Assembly (NCBI GenBank): GCA_965276825.1 | Contig: OZ255630.1 | Location: forward strand, 434,001 to 498,000 | Reading direction: 5' to 3' | Length of the DNA: 64,000 bases | Origin: G965276765 sp965276825 | GTDB lineage: Bacteria > Actinomycetota > Acidimicrobiia > Acidimicrobiales > Palsa-688 | Shown: piece after piece, positions 26,025-34,146 of the stretch | Layout of the letters: every line of letters starts with the position of its first letter | Position numbering within the stretch: the first letter of the stretch is position 1 | The notes under the pieces: generated by a model | The model's input: the letters and a program-made list of their open reading frames with translations, nothing else | What the model was told of the DNA's origin: nothing | The model's database searches: none | Made by a program: the position numbers and the translations under genes

Positions 26025-26936
26025 TCAGAGCTGGTGCAGGTAGAACGGGGTGCCCTGGTCGTCGGCGCACCGCGACTCCAGGCCGTAGGGGCGTTCGGCC
26101 ACCTCACGGGTCTGCCCGCCGGCGTCCCGCACCCGCTGGAGCGCCGCCGCCATGTCGTCCACCCGGTAGCAGAGGATCACGCCCGGTGTGGCCGGGCCGG
26201 CTTCCGGCTGGGTGGTCATGCCCATCTGTGGGGCGACGCCGGTCACCTGAGCGTTCCCGCCGCCACTGACCTCGAAGGTCCAGTCGAACACCCCGCCGTA
26301 GAAGGCGCGCGCGGCATCCAGATCGGGAACCACCATCGTCAGGTAGGACACGTCGCCTTCGACCTGTCCGTTGCGAGCTTTGGCTTCGGCCGGCGTGGGA
26401 TCGCGCGGAACAGATGGCATCTCGTGCAGGTAGTAGGGGATGCCTTGGTCGTCGTGGCCCTCGGCGGCCATCGCGTACGGCTCGCGGTGGGGATCGCTGA
26501 CCGTGCCGCTGTGGGCGCGAACGGCCGCCACCGCCGCGGCGATGTCGTCGACCCGGAAGCCGAGGACCGCTCCGTGCACCCGGCCACCGGCCGGCTGCTC
26601 ACCGTCCCACAGGCCGATCATCGGGACGGTGTCGTCGACCTGGGCCCCGTGCTCGCTGCTGCCAGGGCTGAAGCGCCATCCGAGGACGGCACCGTAGAAC
26701 GCCCGCCCCCGGTCCAGGTCGGGAAGCCCGAGCGTGATGTAGGAGACGTCGCCGTGGCGGGCGCCGTTGCGGGGCCGGTCGGTCATGTCGGTGCTCATGG
26801 GAGGCTCCTCGGGAGTCGGTACGGGAAGCGCTTGCACGAGGCGGTCCCGCAGGCTGGCGGCGAAGCCCGGGTCCGGCGCGAGGGGGGTGATCGGCGCACG
26901 CAACGCGTCGAGCGGATCGATCTGCGGCTCAGGCAT
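26025..26936 (-). CDS. Two-domain VOC (glyoxalase/bleomycin-resistance) protein with ECF-linked N-terminus
   Basis: 303 residues. A leader of about 55 residues (PDPGFAASLRDRLVQAL) is followed by two VOC domains, each with the GDVSYxTL...PDLDxxRAFYG opening and a closing GIPYYLHE or GTPFYLHQL motif. VOC domains bind metals and small organics, but the ligand is unknown. The start lies inside the last codons of the ECF sigma gene (8-bp overlap), so it is made with the sigma factor. The leader resembles the short helical segment seen on proteins encoded next to ECF factors, so it may contact the sigma factor. That is inference. Confidence 0.85.
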   Translation of the reverse strand: MPEPQIDPLDALRAPITPLAPDPGFAASLRDRLVQALPVPTPEEPPMSTDMTDRPRNGARHGDVSYITLGLPDLDRGRAFYGAVLGWRFSPGSSEHGAQVDDTVPMIGLWDGEQPAGGRVHGAVLGFRVDDIAAAVAAVRAHSGTVSDPHREPYAMAAEGHDDQGIPYYLHEMPSVPRDPTPAEAKARNGQVEGDVSYLTMVVPDLDAARAFYGGVFDWTFEVSGGGNAQVTGVAPQMGMTTQPEAGPATPGVILCYRVDDMAAALQRVRDAGGQTREVAERPYGLESRCADDQGTPFYLHQL

Positions 26937-27432
26937 CGCTGCTCCCCTCGTAGAAGCGGCGAAACTCCCGGCGGGCGCGGACGAGCAGGGCCTCGGTTGC
27001 CGCCACGCTGCGGTCGAGAACGGTGGCCGCCTCGGGGACGCTCAGGCCATCCAGGTAGCGCAGGGTCAGGGCGGCGCGATGCTGCGGAGCGAGGCGGGTG
27101 AGCACCTCACGGGCTCGCCAGCGGTCCAGCTCGACGTCCCAGGGATCCTCGGCCTCGGCGGAGGACCCCTCGACGGCGTGGAGCAGGCGCTCCTGGCGGC
27201 CCTGCCAACGCCAGTGGTCCACGAGCTTGTGGCGGGCGATCCCGATCAGCCAGCTGACGCTCATCGGATCGTCTCGGCATGACTGGGCCGCGGCCAGGAA
27301 GGTCTCGGAAGCGAGGTCCTCGGCCACCGCCTGGTCGCCGCAGCGGGTGAGCAGGTAGCCGTAGACCTGGGGGAGGGCCCGGTCGTACAACGCCAGCAAC
27401 GTGACGTCGGGTCGATCCGCAGCGGCCGTCAC
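26929..27432 (-). CDS. ECF RNA polymerase sigma factor
   Basis: 167 residues from the GTG at 27432. Region 2 reads LYDRALPQVYGYLLTRCGDQAVAEDLASETFLAAAQ and includes the SWLIGIARHKLVDHWRWQ stretch. Region 4 reads LAPQHRAALTLRYLDGLSVPEAATVLDRSVAATEALLVRARREF. It is a short two-domain ECF factor without an obvious anti-sigma gene nearby. Its only close partner is the VOC protein gene, overlapping by 8 bp. Upstream frame continues without a better start, so the GTG is chosen by family alignment of the N-terminus. Confidence 0.88.
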   Translation of the reverse strand: MTAAADRPDVTLLALYDRALPQVYGYLLTRCGDQAVAEDLASETFLAAAQSCRDDPMSVSWLIGIARHKLVDHWRWQGRQERLLHAVEGSSAEAEDPWDVELDRWRAREVLTRLAPQHRAALTLRYLDGLSVPEAATVLDRSVAATEALLVRARREFRRFYEGSSDA

Positions 27433-27558
27433 ACCCCTATCATCGTCCGGCACCCGCCGACTCCGACGGTCGGGCCCGATGACCTCGACGCCGAGGGACG
27501 GTGCGACGGCGACATCTCGAATGATGAGACACCAGTCCGGATGGTGACACCCGTGGTC

Positions 27559-27564
27559 TAGCGT
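27559..27564 (+). promoter_or_regulatory. Putative -10 box (TAGCGT) for the methyltransferase gene
   Basis: TAGCGT is followed by 8 bases and the ATG at 27573. It sits in the 140-base divergent gap shared with the ECF sigma gene. Confidence 0.45.
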
Positions 27565-27572
27565 GGTCGACC

Positions 27573-28322
27573 ATGGAGTTGCTCGAGTGGGATGCCGGGG
27601 CCTATGACGCGCTACCGCTCCCCCATGTGCGGTGGGGGGCAGGAGTGGTCGAGCGCCTGGCAGTGGCCAACGGCGAGACCGTCCTCGACCTGGGATGTGG
27701 GACCGGGCGCGACGCGCAGCGTGTCCTCGACGCGGTTCCCGACGCACGGATCGTCGGCGTCGACGGCTCCGAGCAGATGCTCGCCCAGGCCCGGCAGCGT
27801 TTGGCGGCGCGGCTCGACCGGGTGAGCCTGGTGTGGGCCGACCTCAGGGAGCCCCTCCACCTCGACGCGCCGGTCGACGCGGCGATGAGCGTGGCTGCGC
27901 TGCACTGGCTGCCCGATCACTCGACGGTGTTCGACAGCGTGGCCCGATCGCTCGGAGCCGGGGGTCGATTCGTCGCGGAGTGCGGCGGCCAGGGCAACAT
28001 CGCCGCGGTACGGGGCGCGGTCCGGCGCGTCGGCGGCGACGACAGGCCCGATGTCTGGGAGTTTTCCAGCGTCGAGGACACCAACCGCCTGCTGGTCGCC
28101 GCCGGTTTCGTCGATGTGTCGGTCACCCTCGTGGACGACCCGGCTGTCCTCGAGCGCGGAGAGCAACTCGAGGCGTTCCTGGCCACGGTGGTGCTGGGCG
28201 CCGATCTCCGCAACATGGCACCAGAGGACCGGAGACCCTTCGTCGCCGCGGTCGCGGCCGCGCTCCCGACGCCGGCGATCGACTACGTGCGCCTCCAGAT
28301 CCGTGCCCGCCGTCCTGCGTGA
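27573..28322 (+). CDS. SAM-dependent methyltransferase (trans-aconitate methyltransferase-like)
   Basis: 249 residues, class I methyltransferase. The SAM-binding motif VLDLGCGTGRDAQRVLDAVPDARIVGVDGSEQM is complete, with the acidic residue of motif II in VGVDGS. The following SVAALHWLPDH and GGRFVAECGGQGN segments resemble trans-aconitate 2-methyltransferase (Tam). The Tam annotation of such actinobacterial proteins is by similarity only, so the acceptor should be taken as unknown. Monocistronic. Confidence 0.85.
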   Translation: MELLEWDAGAYDALPLPHVRWGAGVVERLAVANGETVLDLGCGTGRDAQRVLDAVPDARIVGVDGSEQMLAQARQRLAARLDRVSLVWADLREPLHLDAPVDAAMSVAALHWLPDHSTVFDSVARSLGAGGRFVAECGGQGNIAAVRGAVRRVGGDDRPDVWEFSSVEDTNRLLVAAGFVDVSVTLVDDPAVLERGEQLEAFLATVVLGADLRNMAPEDRRPFVAAVAAALPTPAIDYVRLQIRARRPA

Positions 28323-28520
28323 CCAACGTGGTGGAGGTTGACCTGCGCGAGGCGGAGCCGCTCGTCACCTGGTCCGTCGCCAAACCTTGGTGGTGGAGAA
28401 CCGCAAGCCGGCGCCCCGGCGGACGTTCCTCGCAGGGCGGTAGCAGTGGCCATTGCGGCCGAGCTCGTGACGAGCACGGCTCCACGTCCGTACCTTAAGG
28501 ACGGGTCTACGGTGACCGGC

Positions 28521-29602
28521 ATGTGGCGTCGGGCCGGAGACGCGGTCTCGTGGCGGTCGAGCGTGGGCCTGGTCGCCGCTTCCGTCGCGGGGGCCGTGCT
28601 GGTCGGCTGCGGCTCCACCGTCGTCACCTCGCCGTCCGTCTCCCCGTCGCCGCCCGCCGCGGCGACGACCGACCCGCCGATCTTCGCCATCAGTCAGGGC
28701 ACGGCCGTCTACCCGCCGCCGACGGCGCCGATCGACCGCCCTGGCACGCGAGCGTCAGGCCCGACCCTGCAGATTCGCTCGGTGTCGACCGGCAGGCTCG
28801 AACGCACCCTCACCGCCGAGGACGGCACGGTGTCGCTCAGCCCCGACGGGAAGACCGTCTACTACGAGAGCACCTCCGCACCGCTCGACCCGTTCCCCAT
28901 CGACCGGATCTCCACCGGCGGCGGCCACCCCGTGCGGGTGGCATCCGGCGAGGACCCCGCGGTCAGTCCCAACAGCGCCGACCTCGCCTACGCCACCGGG
29001 AACGGGCGGGGCGTCGCCGTCGAGAACCTGGCCCGCCACACCACCCGGCGGGTCGACCTGAAGGCGCTGATCGGCCCCGGGGCGTCGTTCAACAACACAC
29101 CGGGCGTCGTCGCCTGGCTGAGCAGGACCATGCTTCTCGCCGTTCCCCCGCCGGACGGCACGCGCGTCGCCTTCTCGATGGGGCGCCTCTCGGCCGGGGG
29201 CGCCCCCGGCACCTGCACCGCCATGTACCGCCACGACCAGCAGTGCGCCATCGTCATCGCCCTCGACGCTGCCCGCCCCGCCCGCGTCGTCACCCTCGAC
29301 CTGCCCCGTCGCTACCGGAACATCACCGCCGCTGGGGCGGGCCGACCCCGGGGAGCCTGCTCGTCGGATCGCTCGGGGCTGTCATTCGCCTCTCGCTGAC
29401 CCCCGCAGGGGCTGTCAAGCGGGCAACGATCCCCGTGCCCGGCGGCGGCCTCGTCGAAGGGTTCAGCCCCAGCGGCCGTCACCTCCTCTACCTGCGCAAC
29501 CACGGCCCCGTCCAACTCTGGTCCGGGACGATCACCCCGTCGCACATCTCGCCGACCACCGAACTGCTCGCCGACGCCGACCTCGGCTCCCTCGCCTGGT
29601 AG
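28521..29602 (+). pseudogene. Beta-propeller lipoprotein, frameshifted
   Basis: Starts MWRRAGDAVSW at 28521 (GTG at 28512 is an alternative). A signal peptide ends in the lipobox LVGC, followed by a Thr/Pro spacer and a propeller-like body with TolB/WD40-type strands (SLSPDGKTVYYESTS, VRVASGEDPAVSPNSADLAYATG). Near 29330-29345 the sense moves to another frame, which continues GSLLVGSLGAVIRLSL, GFSPSGRHLLYLRNHG and ends at 29602. Restoring one missing base would join them. It is either a decayed gene or an assembly error in a G-rich run. Confidence 0.7.
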
Positions 29603-29679
29603 CCAGGGCGCTCACCAGCCGAAGAGGCAACCATCGCCGGGGAACCTGATCCTGGGCCCCCCCTGCAGGGCAGCGTGCC

Positions 29680-30282
29680 TCAGCTCCGCCGTCTCGGTGC
29701 GCTTCTCCACAACGGGTTCCGAGGCTCGCCGTATTCGATCGGAAGGCCAGGGCTGTAGCGACGGAAGCGCTCGGCGAGCTCCTCCAGCTCGCCAGGAACG
29801 ACCTGTCCGGAGATCGAGAGCGGAAGGCCGGTTCGCCGTTGGTTGGCGCGCTTCACTCGACGGTCGGCCCAGATGGTGTCGGCTGGATCGGTAGGAACGA
29901 CGCCGAGCATCCGGATGCCAGGGCCGACCGGGGCAGCCGCGTAGCGGTAAACCCGCAGAGCCTCGATCGCTGACCACGGGATCACCGGACCGCAGCGTCG
30001 GAAGGCGCCGACCGGCACGCTGACCCCTTCGGGTCCGAAGGCGACGACGACCGGGGGATGCACGAGACAGGCAAGCATGGTAATCGTGCACAGCCCGAAA
30101 AAGGCCAGCGCGAAGATCCCGATGACCCGGGGAGCGACGTTCGCCCGAGTGACAAGGTTGGCGGATGAGCTCATGAGGACCACCCCGAGCACCAGTACCG
30201 CTCCCACCTTTCGCCGGGACGCGCGAACGTCCTCGACCGCACCGCCGGCTACGTCTCCGGCACCGGCTCGCCCGCCCCGCAC
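29680..30282 (-). CDS. Membrane protein with PH-like domain (STM3941-type)
   Basis: 200 residues in the open frame; the true start is uncertain, with an internal ATG at 30174. Two hydrophobic segments (VGAVLVLGVVLMSS and VIGIFALAFFGLCTITMLACLV) are followed by a small beta domain: VVVAFGPEGVSVPVG, VIPWSAIEALRVYRY and LPLSISGQVVPGELEELAERFRRY. This order fits the STM3941-family membrane proteins, whose function is unknown. It is the first gene outside the tRNA-Ala island on this side, lying about 100 bases from the displaced tRNA end. Confidence 0.6.
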   Translation of the reverse strand: MRGGRAGAGDVAGGAVEDVRASRRKVGAVLVLGVVLMSSSANLVTRANVAPRVIGIFALAFFGLCTITMLACLVHPPVVVAFGPEGVSVPVGAFRRCGPVIPWSAIEALRVYRYAAAPVGPGIRMLGVVPTDPADTIWADRRVKRANQRRTGLPLSISGQVVPGELEELAERFRRYSPGLPIEYGEPRNPLWRSAPRRRS

Positions 30283-30385
30283 CCGAAGGAAGATACAGCA
30301 GCGGTCCGTCGAGGTGTTCGTGATCCCCGCGGCCGCTGGGTCCGGATCACCGGCGCTGGTCGGCCACGCTGACCTGCTCTTCTCT

Positions 30386-30433
30386 GGTGGAGGCGAGGAG
30401 AATCGAACTCCCGAACCTCTTGCATGCCATGCA
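30386..30433 (-). repeat. Displaced 3' end of tRNA-Ala, island attachment site
   Basis: 48 bases identical to 35694-35741, covering the tRNA from the anticodon loop to the 3' end plus two following bases. It cannot form a tRNA because the 5' half is missing. Confidence 0.92.
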
Positions 30434-30545
30434 CTTTTGTACGTACCAGCCCGTCACGCCCCGTCCCTTCTCGTGTGAATAAGTCCAGGTCAGGGCCCTG
30501 CAAGGTGTTGGCAGGTGCCGGCTGATGCCATCGAATCCCTCTGCG

Positions 30546-31658
30546 TTAGTGCTGCGTCGCGCTTTTGACTTGTGACAGGGTTTTGCGGCCCCGGCGTATC
30601 TTTTCGAGGATTTCGTCAGCGGCGGTGTGCTAAACGGATGGTTTGGGATCGTCGTTCCAGTGGCTGACCCAGGTGGCGATGGCTTCGATCAGGTGCGGAA
30701 CGCGGGTGAACGTGCCGCGGCGCAGCCGACGGTCGGTCAGCTCCTTGAACCATCGTTCCACGAGGTTGAGCCATGACGAGCTGGTCGGCGTGAAATGCAG
30801 ATGCCATCGGGCTCGGCGGGGATGCGCGAGCCACCCGGCGACCTCGGGACCCTTATGCGCGGACAGGTTGTCGAGGACCACGTGGATGTCGAGGCTGCGA
30901 GGGACGTCCTTGTCGATCTTCTTGAAGAACGCCAACACATCAGCCGAGGTGTGGGTCTTGCGGCACTGAGTCGTCATCTCACCGGTAGCGATGTTCAACG
31001 CCGCGAAGAGATCCGTGGTCCCGTTCCGCTTGTAGTCATGGGTCATCGTGTTCGCCCGACCGCGGCGCATCGGTAGCGACGGCTGGGTTCGATCGAGCGC
31101 CTGGCACTGAGTCTTCTCGTCGAAGCTGAACACGACAGCCTTCTTCGGCAAGTCGAGGTAGAGGCCCACGACATCGACGAGTTTCTCCTCGAAGCGAGGA
31201 TCGTTGGAGAGCTCGAAGGCGTCAACCTTCCACGGTTTCAGCTCATGGTCACGCCAGATCCTGGCCACGGTGTCCTTACCGACGCCCAACTTCTTCGCCA
31301 AGGTCCGTGTCGTCCAGTGCGTCGAGGTGTCATCGGGTTTCTCGTTCAGCGTGTAACGAACCACCTCGGCCACCTTGCCATCGGGCAGATAGGCCTTGCG
31401 GCCCCGGCCCTTGGCGATCACACCCACAAAGGCGACACCCTCTCGGGCGAAGCTGGCCCGCCACGCCCGGACCGTGTTCGCCGACACCCCGACCCGGCGA
31501 CCGATCTCCTCGTTGTTCACCCCATCCACGGCAGCCAACAACGCCTCGGCCTGACGGACCGCGCGATGCGCCAGCGCCGGAGAACCAGCGATCCCGGCCA
31601 ATCGGTCGCGGTCATCATCGGTCATCAACAACGGAGGGGCACCACGCATCGTCAACAT
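30546..31658 (-). pseudogene. IS630-family transposase with premature stop
   Basis: The frame opens at 31658 with a helix-turn-helix region (NNEEIGRRVGVSANTVRAWRAS) and continues with the DDE catalytic domain: SFDEKTQCQ, VVLDNLSAHKGPEV and SSSWLNLVERWFKELT. It reaches WNDDPKPSV and then a TAG at 30630-30632. In-frame sequence beyond the stop reads HTAADEILEKIRRG and ends at TAA 30546-30548, matching the usual C-terminus of the family, where PF/SVW precedes H.TADEIL. So a TGG tryptophan codon has become TAG. The last 28 residues are lost unless the stop is read through. Confidence 0.85.
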
Positions 31659-31701
31659 GATGCCAATCCTAGCCCCAAGCTATTTATAAGACACAGCATT
31701 A
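30547..31701. mobile_element. IS630-type insertion sequence with imperfect inverted ends
   Basis: The left end (from 30547) reads TAGTGCTGCGTC and the reverse complement of the right end (31690-31701) reads TAATGCTGTGTC, 10 of 12 bases alike. Both ends carry the TA dinucleotide that IS630/Tc1-type elements duplicate on insertion. The element is about 1.15 kb and contains only the transposase. Confidence 0.65.
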
Positions 31702-31813
31702 GGCACCCACTTACCGTAGGCACCCCAGACCAACCTCAGCTCGCGCGCGGAGCCGTTGAATTCGCCTCCCATTCTCCGGACAGATGGGCCAACCACAAGT
31801 CTTCCGGATACGG

Positions 31814-31819
31814 TAGAGT
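31814..31819 (+). promoter_or_regulatory. Putative -10 box (TAGAGT) of the HTH/nucleotidyltransferase operon
   Basis: TAGAGT is followed by about 6 bases and the ATG at 31826. It lies between the IS630 element and the operon, which therefore appears to carry its own leaderless-type promoter. Confidence 0.45.
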
Positions 31820-31825
31820 TGTGTC

Positions 31826-32473
31826 ATGGAGGTCGGCGTCAAGGAGGTTGCCGCCCAACTTGGGGTGAGCGAGCGGCGGGTTCGTCAGCTAATCGACGCC
31901 GGTTCCGTCCCGGCGCGCCGGGTGGCGGGACGTCTGCTCGTCGATGAGGCCGGTATCCCGAGGTCGCGGCCGGTGGCTCGCCCGATGTCTCCGCGGATCG
32001 CATGGGCGTTCATCGCCCTGCTCTCCGGTGAACCCGGTCCGGACATCTCGGATCGCGAGCTTGGCCGGTTGGAGATGAAGTACCTGACGTTGCTCGCGTC
32101 ACCTTGGCCTGCGGTGTTGCTGCGTTCCTGGCTCCGAAGCCGTGCACAGCTGCTTCGCCTAGCTGTTTCCCCGTCGGAGGTGGGCGGCCTGTTAGAGGAC
32201 CCCAGGCTCGTCCCCTCAGGGATCAGCGATGCCCGATCTGAGATGTCGGCCGGGCGCGAGGCGGAGGCTTACGTGCGACCTGGCGACGTTGAGCAGCTCA
32301 TGGCCGATCGCTTGATGGCGGCGGTCAATCCCGCCAACGTGTGGCTGCACATCGTCGACCGCCCGCTAGCGCGGCCGGCCCCGCTCGGATTGGTGATCGC
32401 CGACCTCGCCGACCACGACCGAGCCCGTGAGGATGCCCGGGCCGCTGAGCTACTCGAGGTTGCCGGGCGATGA
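31826..32473 (+). CDS. HTH protein, candidate antitoxin of an AbiE-like module
   Basis: 215 residues. The N-terminus is an excisionase/MerR-type helix-turn-helix (VKEVAAQLGVSERRVRQLIDAGSVPARRV). The rest is a predicted alpha/beta domain with the segments LVPSGISDARSEMSAG, ANVWLHIVDRPLARPA and LVIADLADHDRAREDARAAELL. The last resembles the C-terminal part of AbiEi-type antitoxin and related transcription-factor proteins. Its stop overlaps the start of the nucleotidyltransferase gene (ATGA, 32470-32473). Such antitoxins repress their own promoter and counter the toxin's effect. The antitoxin role here is inferred from pairing and layout. Confidence 0.65.
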   Translation: MEVGVKEVAAQLGVSERRVRQLIDAGSVPARRVAGRLLVDEAGIPRSRPVARPMSPRIAWAFIALLSGEPGPDISDRELGRLEMKYLTLLASPWPAVLLRSWLRSRAQLLRLAVSPSEVGGLLEDPRLVPSGISDARSEMSAGREAEAYVRPGDVEQLMADRLMAAVNPANVWLHIVDRPLARPAPLGLVIADLADHDRAREDARAAELLEVAGR

Positions 32474-33264
32474 CCGTGGTACTGACCGGTTTGACGGAAC
32501 GCCAACGGCAGAGCTGGCTTGGATTGCTCGACGTCGCCGCCGCCTTCCCCAACGGGTGGTGCCTGGTGGGCGGTCAAATGGTCCATCTCTACTGCCAGGA
32601 ACGCGGGTTGTCACCCTCCAGGCCCACCAACGACGGCGATGTCGTCCTGGACGTTCGAGCACAGCCCAACGTGCTACGCGACTTCACCGGGGCACTGGCC
32701 GCCGTTGGCTTCAGTTCCGCTGGAGTAAGTCCCGAGGACCACCAGCACCGGTGGGTGCGGGACCGAGCGTCGATCGACGTGCTGATCCCCCGAGGCCTTG
32801 GACGCTCTGCCGACACGAGGACGGGTACTACGGGCGGAACCACCTTGGCCACGCCCGGAGCGCAACAAGCGATCAAGCGATTCGAGCCGGTGACCGTTCA
32901 AGTTGATGAGGCGGTCGGCACCATCCGGCGCCCGAACATGCTCGGCGCACTGGTCGCCAAAGCCGCCGCGTTCTCCGTCCCAAGCGACCCGGCCAAGGAA
33001 CGTCACCTCACGGACTTCGCCACGCTGGCCGCGATGGCCCGGGGATCCGACCGAATCGGCCAGCAGATGACCGCGCGGGACCAGCACTACCTGGCGCCGA
33101 TGCTCATGGCCCTGGACAACTCCCGCCGACTGTGGGCGTCCATCGAAGGCGCCGAGCGCGGCGTACTCGCTCTGGCAGCAATCACGGCAACTACGTCCAA
33201 GCGGACCGTCACCGCCCCTCAGTCACCGACTGCAGCACCGAAGCCGCCAACTCCCGATCTTTAG
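32470..33264 (+). CDS. Nucleotidyltransferase-fold protein, AbiEii/AbiGii-like candidate toxin
   Basis: 264 residues. The early segment WCLVGGQMVHLYCQERG and then RPTNDGDVVLDVR fit the minimal nucleotidyltransferase signature, GG followed by a D-x-D-type metal site. Later come a region with DRASIDVLIPRG, a helix RPNMLGALVAKAAAF and KERHLTDFATLAAM, which parallels the KxxD...D.. segment of AbiEii/MenA-type enzymes. The C-terminal 30 residues are Thr/Pro-rich and variable. Related toxins act as NTP transferases on tRNA or other RNA. Activity here is inference. Coupled to the HTH gene by a 4-bp overlap, as cargo of the tRNA-Ala island. Confidence 0.65.
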   Translation: MTVVLTGLTERQRQSWLGLLDVAAAFPNGWCLVGGQMVHLYCQERGLSPSRPTNDGDVVLDVRAQPNVLRDFTGALAAVGFSSAGVSPEDHQHRWVRDRASIDVLIPRGLGRSADTRTGTTGGTTLATPGAQQAIKRFEPVTVQVDEAVGTIRRPNMLGALVAKAAAFSVPSDPAKERHLTDFATLAAMARGSDRIGQQMTARDQHYLAPMLMALDNSRRLWASIEGAERGVLALAAITATTSKRTVTAPQSPTAAPKPPTPDL

Positions 33265-33493
33265 CGGGTTGACGAAACTCCGGTCTGCCCAGCACCCCTC
33301 CGGTGGCGTTGGGTGGTTCAGCTTGCTGGAGTTGCTGCGCTCCACACGGCACTTCTGAGACAGGGTCCCGGGGGCGGTCATGTCGGGATGTGGTAGCGGA
33401 GGTGTACAACGTCGTTGTCGAATCCAGGGCTCTGGACATAGGGGGGAGATTGCCTGCGGGGTCTTGGGGCGGCCTCGAGTGGATGGGCTGGTG
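33265..33493. other. Non-coding stretch inside the island
   Basis: 229 bases after the nucleotidyltransferase gene with no frame I can support and no clear repeats. Probably debris left from earlier insertions. Confidence 0.5.
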
Positions 33494-33796
33494 GTTCAGT
33501 AGCCCTTGACGTGGTAGACGAGGCGTAGGTCGGTGCCGGGGTAGGTGGTGTCGGTGGCGTTGAGTTCGTTGGCTAGGCCGGCGATGGCTCGGCTGCGCCG
33601 GGGGGCTGAGAGGGGTTCGAGGCTGACGTGGAGCTCGTCGCTGATGATCTGGAGATCGGCGGAGGTGGAGAACGCTTCGGCTAGGAGGCTGTGGGCTTCG
33701 TCTTCGGCTCGGGCGTAGTGGGGGCCGAGAGCTCGGGAGAGGGCGTGCTCGGCGGTCCAGGTTGTGAACCACCACGACCATCCCCACCGCCATCAC
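33494..33796 (-). pseudogene. Truncated C-terminal fragment of an unidentified protein
   Basis: About 100 codons open on the minus strand, ending at TGA 33494-33496, with a stop just upstream and no start codon. The sequence is protein-like: EHALSRALGPHYARAEDEAH, then DLQIISDELHVSLEPLSAPR, RAIAGLANELNATDT and PGTDLRLVYHVKGY. This looks like the C-terminal end of a plasmid- or transposase-associated protein, possibly a transposase of a different family. I cannot name it. It is a remnant in the decayed part of the island. Confidence 0.5.
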
Positions 33797-34077
33797 CCCA
33801 CCCACCACCATCCCGTCTCCCCCAACAGGCCAATCCAGCACAGACACCTGCCACCCTTCGGGGAGGCAACCGTCACCGCCGTCACGACGGCCCCCACCCG
33901 AAGTCGAGGGCCGTCTGGCCCGGGCAGTGCAGGTGAAGCCGTCGATCGACGCTCACGTCGGTGCGATGGAGTTTCTGTTCGGCTAACTCCCGTTCGAGTT
34001 AGGCACCCCCTTAGCCTGAATCCACCGCGTCGGCGGGCTCGGTGACGGCCTGAGGGGGTTGGACCATCCACGAGAAA

Positions 34078-34140
34078 TGCCTCCTGAGCAGGGAGGATGG
34101 CGATGTATGAAGTCGCTGTCCGCTCCAACTCAAGGAGGCA
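34078..34140 (+). promoter_or_regulatory. Inverted repeat that can mask the transposase ribosome site
   Basis: TGCCTCCTGAG at 34078-34088 is complementary, with one bulge, to CTCAAGGAGGCA at 34129-34140. The right arm contains the AAGGAGG ribosome-binding site (34132-34138), 8 bases before the GTG start. Transcripts entering from outside would fold and hide the site, limiting transposase synthesis, a device known in several IS families. Confidence 0.55.
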
Positions 34141-34146
34141 CTTCTT

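Noticed and set aside
30396..30470. A second tRNA gene
   Set aside because: Only the 3' part from the anticodon loop on is present. The 5' half is missing, so no cloverleaf can form.
30249..30503. An 84-codon minus-strand frame containing HGMQEVREFDSPRLH
   Set aside because: That peptide is simply the translation of the duplicated tRNA-Ala end.
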